A stretch of 64,000 nucleotides of DNA from assembly GCA_023388055.1 (NCBI GenBank), contig JAEWGW010000034.1:62001-126000 (forward strand). The letters run 5' to 3'. How positions within the stretch are numbered: position 1 is the first letter of the stretch; every line of letters begins with the position of its first letter. The stretch comes from Bacillota bacterium (GTDB taxonomy: Bacteria; Bacillota; Bacilli; Paenibacillales; NBRC-103111). The position numbers and the translations under genes are program-made. Below, in pieces: positions 53,601 through 63,179 of the stretch. Under the pieces are notes generated by a model. It saw only the letters and a list, made by a program, of their open reading frames with translations, made no database searches and had not been told where the DNA came from.

Positions 53601-56327
53601 GGCAACGGTATCTGCAAGGTTTGAAATGCCTCCGCCAAGACCTGTGATAAATACATAAGGTGCAACCACAGGAACCTTCATGGTGGTTGGTGCTAAAAAG
53701 AATGTGAGCTTGTCCAGCATCATCTTGGGAACTTCGTTAATCGGAACCTTTTTCAGTGCCAGTGAACCTTCTACTTCCAGCATGGTTATGGAAACACCGG
53801 CATCTATGCTATAAATATCTTCAATGGTGTTAATGGTGATTTCGGCCTTCACACCGGCTTCGTTTCCTACCAATGGGCCCAAAATATCCTTCGGCAGCTC
53901 AACGGATAGTGTGGTGTTAATGCCGCGGAAACCGATATCGTCACCGTCACTTCCATAAAGAACATCTTCCACGTTTGCCGTTAGTGATCCTTTATAGTCA
54001 TAATGGGCCTCACCCTTCGATTGGTCAGCAGCCTTTAACGGCATGGAGATCCTTCCGCCAAAGCTAATTCCAAAATCGTCCTCATCCCGGGTCATCACAC
54101 CATATTTAATATTGATCAGAAAACCTGCTATATTTTGCAGCATAGAGCCGGCATCGCCAAGCTGAAGCTCAAGTGCTTGAGCCTCCTTCCCGGAAACAGC
54201 CTCCCGGTCCAGGCTGTATTTGGTTCCATTTATGGCTTCATAATACCACTTGTTATGCCAGATATTAATGGAGTTGATCACTTTAATGGTGCCATCGCCC
54301 TCCAGCTTTGCCCCATTGCTGTCAACGGTCATCTTAAGGGCTTCGCTGCTGTCATAGGTCAGGATGTTGTTAATGGTAATGTCGCCATCGGCCCTGCTGG
54401 CAGAGTAATATTTTTCTGCACCCGTACCCATAAGCCTGATTTTCCCGCGCAATGTCAAAAGGAGTTCTGTTTTACCTTCTTCAAATGTAATATCCTTGTT
54501 GCGAATGCCTTCTTTTTTAACGCCACCGGATACAAATTTTTTCATTGCAGCTTCGTTTGCAAAACTGATGTAGTCATACAGCTGTCTGTTATTTGCAGCG
54601 TTTGTAAACCGGACCAGCGAAACAATACCGTAGCTTGCACTTTTATCCGCCGGATTATTTGTCACATCCAATGTAGTTGTTGCCTTCACTTTTGTACCAA
54701 AGGCATCGATCAGCTGTTGATTTGTAAATCTGAATTCAATGTCATATTTGCCTACCGCTAATGACTGGTCCGTAGAAAACGCAAGGGTTTGACCTTCTTC
54801 AATAAAGCTCATTTTTCTTTTGTCAATCAAAACAGCCTCACCGCTTGATGAAACAAGGTAAAGACTCCATCCGTTACTTCCCGCAAGAGCACTGGCCAAA
54901 ACCTTCATATCGCCGGAAACGGTGATATTTTTGTCGCCTTCATAATATACTGCCGCGGGGGAAACATGCTGCATGGAAACTTCGGGAAGGATTCCTTCAA
55001 CTGCAGGAATCAAAATGTTGGTATTGGCACTATAGTCAACTACTTTATGTGTGTTAGCATCAATAATTTCTGTGGCGTTTAACGAAACGACCAACCGCTT
55101 TGATGTAATCATAGACTGAGACTCTGCAATAATCTCAACATTCGGAATATCAAACACCGATCCAATGTTAAGACCGCCCGAAATCTTCACCGTGTATTCC
55201 CGTGTTTTCGTTGCTGCAAAAACAAGTCCCTCTTCGAGGCTAAGCCTCACAATGGGTTCCAAAAGCTCTCTTGCTCCCGAAACACTGTTGTCAATGGTTA
55301 CCGTTGCTTTGAAAACACCATTATTTTCATATGCTTTTTTGTCATTAGTCAGTATTACATTTCCGGTTTGGATACCTATGGAAACATGCTCCTTTTGCGT
55401 TTGTTCAGAAAAGTTGCCGATCCCATAGAGCATTTCGGAAATTCTGACCTGACCCGGCTCAATTGATTTTTCGTTCCAATAATAAGCCGTTGCCGTGTCA
55501 GGAACTAAATATTTGTTGGAATAATTGGTAAAGTCAACATTGGGGTTTGGCGTATAATCGTATCTGGTGTTTGCAAGATTAACCCAGTGGCCCACAATCA
55601 CCTTATCCACGTTTACGTCTTTGTTGCCGCTCCAGCCGGACAAAAGGGCATACGCCATTTTGTCCGAAGCGGAGAGAGAATCCACATATCTGATTTGCTG
55701 CGGAAGGTTTTCACCGCTATATTCGGTTTCAACGATTGTGGGTTGAGTGGGATCAACCAACACATAAGGGGAATCAATTTCTGAACTAAGGGCGTTGTCC
55801 AGAAGAAGACGAATGCCAACCGTTCCGGCTTTGGTATTATTATTTTTCACATCATATGAAATACCAATGTTTCCGGCCCTGGAGTTGTTAGGATCAATGG
55901 AAATGGACACCTTCTGCGTGATGGTATAACCCTTGATGTCCCAATCAATGGTTAACAGCCTGTTTTGCTCAGAAACGACCGGTTCATGAAGCTTTGTATC
56001 GATTCCAAACCAGCCGTATTCCTGACCGAAAATATAATCTTTTCCGTCGATCCGAACGGTTGTGAAGGATGTTCCATTGCTCCTTGCCGCATCCTCCCTA
56101 TAAAGAAGCGGAATGTTGTTGTCGAAGGCTTTTTGCGGATGACCGTCAATGGTTTCAATTGAAAACCCGCCGGTTTTGGAATTGATCGAATATTTCATAA
56201 ACTCATTCGCAATTGAATAATCCGCACTATTGGCGTTTGCACGAACAGGGAAACTTGCAAAAGTGAAGAGCATGGATAGAAAAAGAATTGCAGCTATGCT
56301 GCGTTTCATTGTTCTATGGATCGTCAT
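50640..56327 (-). CDS. Giant exported protein with C-terminal dockerin
   Basis: A 1895-residue protein. The signal peptide (IAAILFLSMLFTFASFPVRANA) is cleaved near residue 33. Residues ~35-330 form an unassigned beta-rich domain; ~680-1150 is another, glycine-rich and strand-rich, with long alternating patterns (GDISIHAGAIRGGITI). Several Ig/fibronectin-like domains follow (~1190-1720), then a Big_2-like domain (~1690-1760). The last ~65 residues are a type I dockerin with two calcium loops, DTDGSGGIDKSD and DKNGDGIVDIVD. No glycosidase or protease motif is visible. It sits 3 bp behind the Ig-like gene and overlaps the cohesin gene. Likely a surface complex subunit held by the neighbouring cohesin. 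Confidence 0.8.
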   Translation of the reverse strand: MTIHRTMKRSIAAILFLSMLFTFASFPVRANANSADYSIANEFMKYSINSKTGGFSIETIDGHPQKAFDNNIPLLYREDAARSNGTSFTTVRIDGKDYIFGQEYGWFGIDTKLHEPVVSEQNRLLTIDWDIKGYTITQKVSISIDPNNSRAGNIGISYDVKNNNTKAGTVGIRLLLDNALSSEIDSPYVLVDPTQPTIVETEYSGENLPQQIRYVDSLSASDKMAYALLSGWSGNKDVNVDKVIVGHWVNLANTRYDYTPNPNVDFTNYSNKYLVPDTATAYYWNEKSIEPGQVRISEMLYGIGNFSEQTQKEHVSIGIQTGNVILTNDKKAYENNGVFKATVTIDNSVSGARELLEPIVRLSLEEGLVFAATKTREYTVKISGGLNIGSVFDIPNVEIIAESQSMITSKRLVVSLNATEIIDANTHKVVDYSANTNILIPAVEGILPEVSMQHVSPAAVYYEGDKNITVSGDMKVLASALAGSNGWSLYLVSSSGEAVLIDKRKMSFIEEGQTLAFSTDQSLAVGKYDIEFRFTNQQLIDAFGTKVKATTTLDVTNNPADKSASYGIVSLVRFTNAANNRQLYDYISFANEAAMKKFVSGGVKKEGIRNKDITFEEGKTELLLTLRGKIRLMGTGAEKYYSASRADGDITINNILTYDSSEALKMTVDSNGAKLEGDGTIKVINSINIWHNKWYYEAINGTKYSLDREAVSGKEAQALELQLGDAGSMLQNIAGFLINIKYGVMTRDEDDFGISFGGRISMPLKAADQSKGEAHYDYKGSLTANVEDVLYGSDGDDIGFRGINTTLSVELPKDILGPLVGNEAGVKAEITINTIEDIYSIDAGVSITMLEVEGSLALKKVPINEVPKMMLDKLTFFLAPTTMKVPVVAPYVFITGLGGGISNLADTVAGDPPGELPPLTIHLQTRLLINAIIVGDFKLEAKLSGLAIEGTGRLAKDDEGRLLNIRAGMNVQWISPFQLNAFGDISIHAGAIRGGITIKITEDYFYGYVYAGLFIPTSIPFVGGKELAGVEAAVSSDFVGANFKVIGIKLGFIYYWNGDLSFGGSIDLSSRGKAVHYVRAEALDESGNLVPTTTVYGSNMRRLPTKAVAKTRAGNGVTKEVSPTTKDSLLFEIPLRGFVKPSASEIILTNPEGTQLTMVEDDQNGNGNYLVQSLDGVNYLYISITDPSLIVPGNWSISVTTPEVSIDNFEVNSVDYMPELTGISASHSENTSRDINVSWTTDKESKYSGALNVYVTNDPSVMQTIESTNMQDTSSLISIGNLELAGIESGSHVFTLPESFPQGDYHVVAMLVNHQGGMSKKITSSTFTFTNPLLPQPPQAVSAVYNGDGYVKVDITGSDATATHYLVAIQDEVGVEVKNSFGQFKVGSDIILKPLEDQTNRPLLQAGKTYVVKAQAVRIVESPLHPAEYYRSTEIAASPSFVMPSMDKPQLISVETNIDRSKNRYYLNTDKLEATYTFDRPVQMTLNLNTEDKNTPQEFKTVWSFEESLEDGQQLMDFIAVGESRDTIQGSRSSGAIGFTVDTKAPVLLLNEHVQRSLDEDNVDNSVSNQVVFVGATSSYSFHGLTEPTASLTLDGSSDGIVRNPDGTFVVNRVTSSQDPDQTLILKAVDDAGNETVVQVYLVNRALTEFESITLISDLENSDDQPDSIELGLGGRTVLSVKALRTVGNTVLKAEDVVWHVLYNQNIIRLSQDGTIEALAPGETAIKVSYRLSAFEGPNGETVYKELSDVIKISVKDLGYRYEVRQTQGFSLYTIYTEINMGKATVVVEGNKQTLLYDNLKKAYMGSSKKLVTGEQITANLVFEPTVKSPILLRGDTDGSGGIDKSDISATMDAILDNVYNGFSSSESWMRSDKNGDGIVDIVDAQLTLMEALKR

Positions 56328-56330
56328 TGC

Positions 56331-59300
56331 CTATTTCCCTCCTTGATTTGAAACATAGACAGAGATGTTGAAATAGTCTCGTTTATCCGTTTGGATATAG
56401 ACGGTGTACCAACCGTCCGGGACATTCTCAATGGTATACACTCCGTTTTTCTCCCGAAGGACCGTTCCTTTTGTTTTCATCTGGCCTTGTGTTAAAATCC
56501 CTTTTTCATAACGTGCATACGAGATTCCGGAAAAGTTTTTCAGTGAAATTTCTACTTTGTTTCCAAGAACGGTTGCCGTATTGGAGCTGTCCGGCATCAC
56601 TCCGTTAACAAGGGCTATGGTGTCATAAAGACCCACAAGGCGAACGGTTCGACGAAGGGTGGTTTGATTCCCTGCATCATCTCTTACCGTATAGTCTATA
56701 TAGTACGGATTCGAACGGACAAATTCATTGGCGGAGATATTGTCAGGGTTAAACACTCTCCCGCCTGCCCCATAGTTGATGGTGACCCGGTTTGTCAGAT
56801 CAACATTTTGACCGGCAACCACGTCCCACGCCTCGAAGTCCAGAAGCTTTGACTTGTCATAGGCAATGGAGGCATCCTTGTTAGGTGTCATTCCTTCGAT
56901 GAAAATCAGCTCTTCGCCATTTTTAAGCTTTAACACAGGAGGCGTTTTGTCGATTAGACCTATATCCACACCATACGAGGTATAGGCCCCTGTTCTTCCT
57001 TCCAGGTTAAAATTGTAAAGTCCGTTTTCTCTATAGTTCATTGACTTGGCTTGTTCCCAAGGGTCGTTTCCGCCCACGAACTTGGCATCCTTGTCCGTGA
57101 TTACGGTGACATTCACACTCTGGTTCGTTGCCGGGTTTTTGTCGATTCCCACAACATACCCTTTTTCTTTTCCGGATGTGTCCTCACCAACAATAATCTT
57201 GTTATGATGCTCCTTCTCCACCCATTCGCCACTTTGGTTTTGCTCCAGATATTTATAGGTCCAACGAACTTCTCTAACCGCCGGTGTTCCCACTTCAATG
57301 CCTTCAACCGTTAACAGAATTTTCTGCGTGATGCCTGCCGGGTCCCTAACCAGAAAGACGTGCTCCCCGTTGGTGTTAATGTTGATAACTGTATCTTTAT
57401 AGGACGCAACACCATTTTCATCCTTTACCTCGGTTACAAGTGCATGTTCATATCCACGATAAGAAACGGTAAGATCTGTCAGCTTTCTAAGAAGGTCCAA
57501 CGGAACGCCGTCAGCATCACGGATTTGGTCAAAGGTTACATTCACGCTCAGCTTATCTTCTGCTAATGCTGCAGTTGCCTGGACCCGCGGCGGCGTGGAA
57601 ACAATATTCGAAATGGTAATAACTTCATTTCCTTCGTTGCCATAGTCGTCAACAAAGAACATGGTAACCGTACCATTCTTTCTAAAGCGGACCGCTTTTG
57701 TGCCGGGGATATGTACGATATCGTTGGCAGTTAGGCTTCCGGTAGGCTCTACACCGGTGACTGTAATGGTTTTGATATCTTTGCTAAACTGGGTCAACTC
57801 CACATTCACGCTTTGTGCAGTAATGGTGGTTGGAAGCGTGCTGTAAGTCTTTGCGGTTGCCGTTGGCGCTACCTTGTTAATGTTTGAAACGGTGATTGGA
57901 GTCGTCCAACGGTTGCCGGCATAGTCATAAGCTGTCACATAATAAATGCCTGAGCTGTCAAGCTCAACGACATATTCATTTTCAAGCGGCGCACCCTTGA
58001 ATGGATACACCACATCGCCCTTCTTCACTTCCGCAAATGCTATTTCACCTGAATCATCCGATAAAGTGATGGTTGCAAAGATGTTTTGGTTTGTCCTGGA
58101 CGTATTCGATAACACATAGGAGGTTTGACCGGCTGTGTTGTCAAATTGATCATAGCGAACCGTATGAGAGCCTGTGTTTCCAGCAGCATCCTTGAACTCA
58201 AATGTGAAGGTGTTAACCTCTGGCGTTAGAGTCCTTGAGAGTGCCGCGTTGTTGTTTGTCATAGAAAGGATTTTTTCGCCGCCGATAAACTTGAGCGTTG
58301 CCATAACCCTTCTATAGGCCTTTCCTTCTTTGATTGGAACCCAATCTCCCAGATAGTTTTCATAGGAGTATTCAACCGTGTAGTGTTTGTCCTGCTCGAT
58401 TGGCGTTTTATCAATGTTGGACACGGTGACGGGTTCAACGGTTACCATTCCTGCTTTGTTGGTCACCTTAAAATATACCGTCCCATTGTCCTCAAAGGTT
58501 TCGGTGTGCGAAACGATAGAGTCAACCGGGCTAAAGCTGATGCCGTCATATGAACGTTCAAGCTTTAAAATCCCGCTTTCCGGGTCAGATATAGATAGTT
58601 TTACGTTTACCTTTTGGTTGGTAAACTCTGTGGTCGAATAAACCGCCTTTACAACAGGAGCCGTTTCGTCAACCACTGTAATGGCCGCATACTCCCCTTC
58701 CATCCGGTCGGCTTCCAACCCTTCTGTCGTGTATGCCTCGAAATAAACGGATTTTGTGACTGTGCCATCTCTTAGCGCGTTAAAAACAAGCTTTGAATAA
58801 GCTGTTCTTCCTTCTACCTCTGTAAATGAAGGCTCAAGAACACTTAGCTCCGGATGCAGCTCTAATCCGGAATACTCTGCATGTTCAATGAAGAAATATT
58901 GACCCGAATACGCTGGATTGGGAACGAGAACATAATAAAGCTTGTCGTCCTGGTTATAGGATATAAACCTTCCGTTTTCTATGGTTTGACCATTTTTCTC
59001 TACATAACCCGTAATGTCAAAGCCTGTAACAAACTCAACGTCAGGTGTGAATTCTACAACATTATCCCTTCCCACCTCGTCCTGAACATAGAGGCTGACT
59101 GGATGATTGTTTTGAACAACAACATCATAGTCCATTCCATAGTCAGCGGATGTTGTTAACAGTCCGGTATGAAGAAGGTTGGACCTTGCCAGATCACCCA
59201 CAACATCGCCCTCTACAGGTGCGTTAGGCATTACGGTTACGGGTACATTAAATGAAACGGTAACCGTTGAGGTGGTTTTGGTTGTTGCAGGGTTTGCGCT

Positions 59301-62300
59301 AACACCTACAATGGATGCTTGGGCGTCAACCAGGTCCAGTTTGGAGTCAAAGAAAACTTTTTCAGTCACATTTCCTGATGTGTCGACGGCTTTGATCCCA
59401 ATTGCATAAGTGCCGCTAAGCCCTTTCAGGTTAATGGTATAGGATTTCTGCTTGTTTCCTTCGCCATCAGCGGTCACCGGACTGCTCTGTAGCTCCACAG
59501 ATGGACTTGACTGAAACAACGCATAGTCAGCCTCTGTCAGAATATGGTCTTCTGTCGGGTCTTTAATCAATGCGAATGAAACGGTAGTATCACTCTTGTC
59601 TGAAACATCAACTGTAATAGCGCCATCTTGTCGTGCTCCTTTTGTCACGATTTCACTTGACGCAAGCGCAGATGGAGCTGTTTTGTCAATATTCGAAACG
59701 GAGATAGGAACTAGTACGCTATTTCCAAGCTCATCAGACAGGGTCAGGTTTGTTGTTATATTTTCGGCAACCGTAACTGTGAATGCACCATTTGTATAGG
59801 GAGAAACCGTGATTTTGCCTGCATCCTCCGGCGCGACTGTCAGCTTGCTCATTCCCGTGCCGGCATCATATGCTGCTATTCTGGCTGTCACGGATGCGTT
59901 TGTTGGCTGAATGGTGCTATAGTCCGGCAATTCAAAGGTTGGTGCTTGGCTATCATAAAGAATGGTGACCGGTCTTGCTTCTGTTAGAAACTCAGGTCTT
60001 TCGTCAGCAGGATGATTGATGAGTCCAAACTGAAGATAGATGGTGTTGACACCCTCTTGAAGCGGCACAGGTGTGTCGAGTGTAAAAATATAATATCCGC
60101 CAAAGTTGTTGCCAGCTGTAAATGTAGGCACTAAAACGCCGTTATCTGTTGGCAAACCGTCCGTTGTTGCATAATAGACCGGGTTTTGATATTTCTTCGT
60201 GCTATCAAGAGTCCATGCTTTATGGGGTTCACTCAAAACAGCATAGACCTTATATGTTCCATCCGTTGTTGCACCCATTCCGTTTAAAGCCTTGGGTTGG
60301 GAATGTCTTAATGTATCAATGATCGCGGGTCCGGACCTCATGCCAAAGTATGGGGAAACCTTTTTGCTTTCTCTGCCATGCGGGTCTTGTGCAACAACAA
60401 CAATACTGTACGCACCTGACGGGAGCCCTGTCATGGTCAAGGTTTGATTAACCTCTGCTATATTTTCACTGTTTGCTGTCAGTGTCAGCGGATAGTTTGG
60501 CATATCCTCAATTCTAATATCTGTGTCTGGCCTGGATAAATAGTAATAGGCACTTGCAATTCCGCTGTCATCTGCCACCTTCACGTTAAACTGGTGGGAT
60601 GATTGAAAAAGATCATGCTGACTTCCGATGGTATAGCTGATTTCCGGGTATTCATTGTCAAAATAGTATACCCGTGAAAAATCGGCAGTGTTGCCGGATT
60701 GTTTATCTGTAACCGTATATTCAAGTATGTATCTTTCGTGCATCGTGATTAATCTTCCATTTGAAGCATTACGTTGTGAGGCAGCACCCACATCTTGTCC
60801 ATTATAAACTCTTACGTTTTGTGTAAAGGTGGGCGACCAGGTATTGCTGGGATGTGCAATCCATCTATAACTTGTTTCAAAATTTGGATCGCTTGTGTCG
60901 AAACGGATGTTAAACTGTGGCTTTGGTAGGCTGGAATCCTCCGTAATCAGGGTGTCGGCAACATCACCGTTAAAAATCTGCACAGGTCTTTTAAAGTATC
61001 TTGACGCTTGCTCGTTTCTTGAGTCATTTCCAAGTGAGTCTACGGTGAAATAATAGAGCGAACCGTCAAAATTCTCACCTTTTGGAATGGACAGCAGAGC
61101 CGTTGCGCTATCGCCTTCTGAATCTACAAATGCCCACAGCCCTTGAGTGGAAGCTATTTCTTCGGATACAGGCTGAATTTGATCGATTGGAGTGTCAGTT
61201 GGCGCCGCAGTCCCGTTGATAAAGGTATAATACGTCCTTGACCAGCCGTTATTGCTTTGTTGAAGGTCATTCATTTCGAACCGGTAGTCATTTCGTTTAC
61301 GAAGCTGTGCATCCTGCGGATGGACCGTTTCTTGAATGGTCACTCGCGGAGCCAGGTTATCGATTTTGATATGTTCAATCTCTGCGTATCCGGCATCTCC
61401 GCCCAGCGGATTGTCAGCTTTATCCCATCCATAAAGCCGAAGCTTGAATTCGCCTTCTGTTGGGTCGATGGGACTGAGTTTGATGCTAACTCCATTTAAT
61501 ACTTGCGTGTTAATAGGTGCGGTAACCGTTGTTTTGATTCCTGTACCATCAAAGTTTTTTATTCTTGTTTTTGCCGGTTCATAGGAATCATTGCTTTTCT
61601 TGTACAGCTCATATTTAAAATAGTTTTGATTCGAGGTGTTGTGGGCGACATTTCCCTCTGGATAGAGTGTTTCGCTTGAAACCATATAAAACTCATGCAG
61701 CTTCTTGATGTTGTTTTGAATGGAATTCGGCCCCACAAGGTCATTTCCATTGCCGTCGGTCACTCTTATGGTTGGGGTTTTGGTGTCCACCTTGTGAGTT
61801 GAAAAATAAAAGCTTTGGGAGGTTGCGGATTCTGGCGTTGGATTCTCCAATTGATAGGCCTGAGCCCGCCCATTTTTCATTAGATGGGTAGACACGTTGT
61901 TTAGCTGAAGCCTTAAACCCTCGCTATCCACTGCGCTAACATCCAGCGGCACTTTCCCCGTAAACTGAAGCTTGCCGTTTGGTTTTCCGTCATTGCCCTG
62001 CAGTTTTGTCATCGTAAGGTTAGCAAGCGGTGTTTCCGTACTGTTTCCAAGATACAGCACAGGTGTTGCTTGGAGGTTTGTGATGAGCTCCGTTTTCACT
62101 TCTTGCGTCATGGTTTTTTTATGAATAGAAACCGCTTCGACTGTGATCGTAACATCTGTAAATTTACGGTTTAGATATCGATTGTCCTGGCTCGGCGAAT
62201 AGGTAATCGTTTGGTTGATATCGGGGTTGTCGAGGTTATATATACTGCGATAAAACGTATACGTAACATCCTTATAATAGTAATCCTGGTTCCCTATCTT

Positions 62301-63152
62301 TGTTGTTAAATAGGTTTTAACCTCGGGATTCCCTGAAACGGTGTGGGCAAAGGTCCCCCCAAGGCTCTCAGCGTTGGTAGACTGGGCAAGCAGCGCCACC
62401 CTATAGGTTAGCGAAATCTCTGCTTTGTTCTGTGCAACCATTGCATCGTGAAGCTTCTTGCGGTCAATATCCAACTGGAACGTTTTTGTTTTTGTTGGCT
62501 CCTGGAAGGTTAGCCAATCCCTGCCTACAGCATCATCTGAAACGGTATAGCTGAAAACAGGGGCATCCTCATATTGCATAATGTCATAGTGACCATATTG
62601 ATCCCTGACATATTTGTTCCATTGTGCGCTTTCAGAGCCTGACGAATTGGCATCCAGATAGAACTCTCCCCCAAGCGTATCCACATAACCCATATCTGTG
62701 AATTTTCTTTTGGTTACGTCCGAAATATCACGGTAAAGTCTGCCGCGGTCTTTTGTCCATGTGTCTAGCCGAATGGTCTTCGCCTGTGTCGGATTTGTAT
62801 TCCCCTCCAGATAAGGAAGCCACAGAACCACAGACTCTCCGTACCAGTCGTCACTGCCCACCAGCCAAAAAACCAATTCATTCATTCTCCAGGGTGGTAT
62901 ATTTTGCATTTTAAATGTACGTTGTGATTCAGACCAAGCCCCAGCGCCGCCAAGGTTTGCTACATGATCAGAGTTTGTTCCCGGTTCATAGGTGCTTACG
63001 CCCATGTAAATATCATCGCCCGTTCCGCCGTCGCCGTTTCCTCCTGTTTTCACACCAAACACATACGTGTACTCTGTTGCCACATTCGCATAAGCAGGCG
63101 CTACTGATATTAGAAGCGAAAGGACTAGCATCAAGCTTACAATCTTCTTCAT
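56331..63152 (-). CDS. Giant exported Ig-like repeat protein
   Basis: About 2273 residues from ATG 63152, which has GAGGAGGT six bases upstream (a further ATG at 63176 lacks one). A signal peptide (KKIVSLMLVLSLLISVAPAYA) ends near residue 22. The first ~450 residues are an unassigned beta-rich module. The rest is a chain of bacterial Ig-like domains, many closing on the same phrase, (V/I)SNI(D/N)K(T/V)(A/P), about every 90-130 residues. No dockerin, SLH or LPXTG is seen at the C-terminus, so it must be held by a partner or be released. Its stop is 3 bp before the dockerin gene. Structural or adhesive role is inferred. Confidence 0.8.
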   Translation of the reverse strand: MKKIVSLMLVLSLLISVAPAYANVATEYTYVFGVKTGGNGDGGTGDDIYMGVSTYEPGTNSDHVANLGGAGAWSESQRTFKMQNIPPWRMNELVFWLVGSDDWYGESVVLWLPYLEGNTNPTQAKTIRLDTWTKDRGRLYRDISDVTKRKFTDMGYVDTLGGEFYLDANSSGSESAQWNKYVRDQYGHYDIMQYEDAPVFSYTVSDDAVGRDWLTFQEPTKTKTFQLDIDRKKLHDAMVAQNKAEISLTYRVALLAQSTNAESLGGTFAHTVSGNPEVKTYLTTKIGNQDYYYKDVTYTFYRSIYNLDNPDINQTITYSPSQDNRYLNRKFTDVTITVEAVSIHKKTMTQEVKTELITNLQATPVLYLGNSTETPLANLTMTKLQGNDGKPNGKLQFTGKVPLDVSAVDSEGLRLQLNNVSTHLMKNGRAQAYQLENPTPESATSQSFYFSTHKVDTKTPTIRVTDGNGNDLVGPNSIQNNIKKLHEFYMVSSETLYPEGNVAHNTSNQNYFKYELYKKSNDSYEPAKTRIKNFDGTGIKTTVTAPINTQVLNGVSIKLSPIDPTEGEFKLRLYGWDKADNPLGGDAGYAEIEHIKIDNLAPRVTIQETVHPQDAQLRKRNDYRFEMNDLQQSNNGWSRTYYTFINGTAAPTDTPIDQIQPVSEEIASTQGLWAFVDSEGDSATALLSIPKGENFDGSLYYFTVDSLGNDSRNEQASRYFKRPVQIFNGDVADTLITEDSSLPKPQFNIRFDTSDPNFETSYRWIAHPSNTWSPTFTQNVRVYNGQDVGAASQRNASNGRLITMHERYILEYTVTDKQSGNTADFSRVYYFDNEYPEISYTIGSQHDLFQSSHQFNVKVADDSGIASAYYYLSRPDTDIRIEDMPNYPLTLTANSENIAEVNQTLTMTGLPSGAYSIVVVAQDPHGRESKKVSPYFGMRSGPAIIDTLRHSQPKALNGMGATTDGTYKVYAVLSEPHKAWTLDSTKKYQNPVYYATTDGLPTDNGVLVPTFTAGNNFGGYYIFTLDTPVPLQEGVNTIYLQFGLINHPADERPEFLTEARPVTILYDSQAPTFELPDYSTIQPTNASVTARIAAYDAGTGMSKLTVAPEDAGKITVSPYTNGAFTVTVAENITTNLTLSDELGNSVLVPISVSNIDKTAPSALASSEIVTKGARQDGAITVDVSDKSDTTVSFALIKDPTEDHILTEADYALFQSSPSVELQSSPVTADGEGNKQKSYTINLKGLSGTYAIGIKAVDTSGNVTEKVFFDSKLDLVDAQASIVGVSANPATTKTTSTVTVSFNVPVTVMPNAPVEGDVVGDLARSNLLHTGLLTTSADYGMDYDVVVQNNHPVSLYVQDEVGRDNVVEFTPDVEFVTGFDITGYVEKNGQTIENGRFISYNQDDKLYYVLVPNPAYSGQYFFIEHAEYSGLELHPELSVLEPSFTEVEGRTAYSKLVFNALRDGTVTKSVYFEAYTTEGLEADRMEGEYAAITVVDETAPVVKAVYSTTEFTNQKVNVKLSISDPESGILKLERSYDGISFSPVDSIVSHTETFEDNGTVYFKVTNKAGMVTVEPVTVSNIDKTPIEQDKHYTVEYSYENYLGDWVPIKEGKAYRRVMATLKFIGGEKILSMTNNNAALSRTLTPEVNTFTFEFKDAAGNTGSHTVRYDQFDNTAGQTSYVLSNTSRTNQNIFATITLSDDSGEIAFAEVKKGDVVYPFKGAPLENEYVVELDSSGIYYVTAYDYAGNRWTTPITVSNINKVAPTATAKTYSTLPTTITAQSVNVELTQFSKDIKTITVTGVEPTGSLTANDIVHIPGTKAVRFRKNGTVTMFFVDDYGNEGNEVITISNIVSTPPRVQATAALAEDKLSVNVTFDQIRDADGVPLDLLRKLTDLTVSYRGYEHALVTEVKDENGVASYKDTVININTNGEHVFLVRDPAGITQKILLTVEGIEVGTPAVREVRWTYKYLEQNQSGEWVEKEHHNKIIVGEDTSGKEKGYVVGIDKNPATNQSVNVTVITDKDAKFVGGNDPWEQAKSMNYRENGLYNFNLEGRTGAYTSYGVDIGLIDKTPPVLKLKNGEELIFIEGMTPNKDASIAYDKSKLLDFEAWDVVAGQNVDLTNRVTINYGAGGRVFNPDNISANEFVRSNPYYIDYTVRDDAGNQTTLRRTVRLVGLYDTIALVNGVMPDSSNTATVLGNKVEISLKNFSGISYARYEKGILTQGQMKTKGTVLREKNGVYTIENVPDGWYTVYIQTDKRDYFNISVYVSNQGGK

Positions 63153-63179
63153 AAAAGCACCTCCTCGTATAATCATGCT

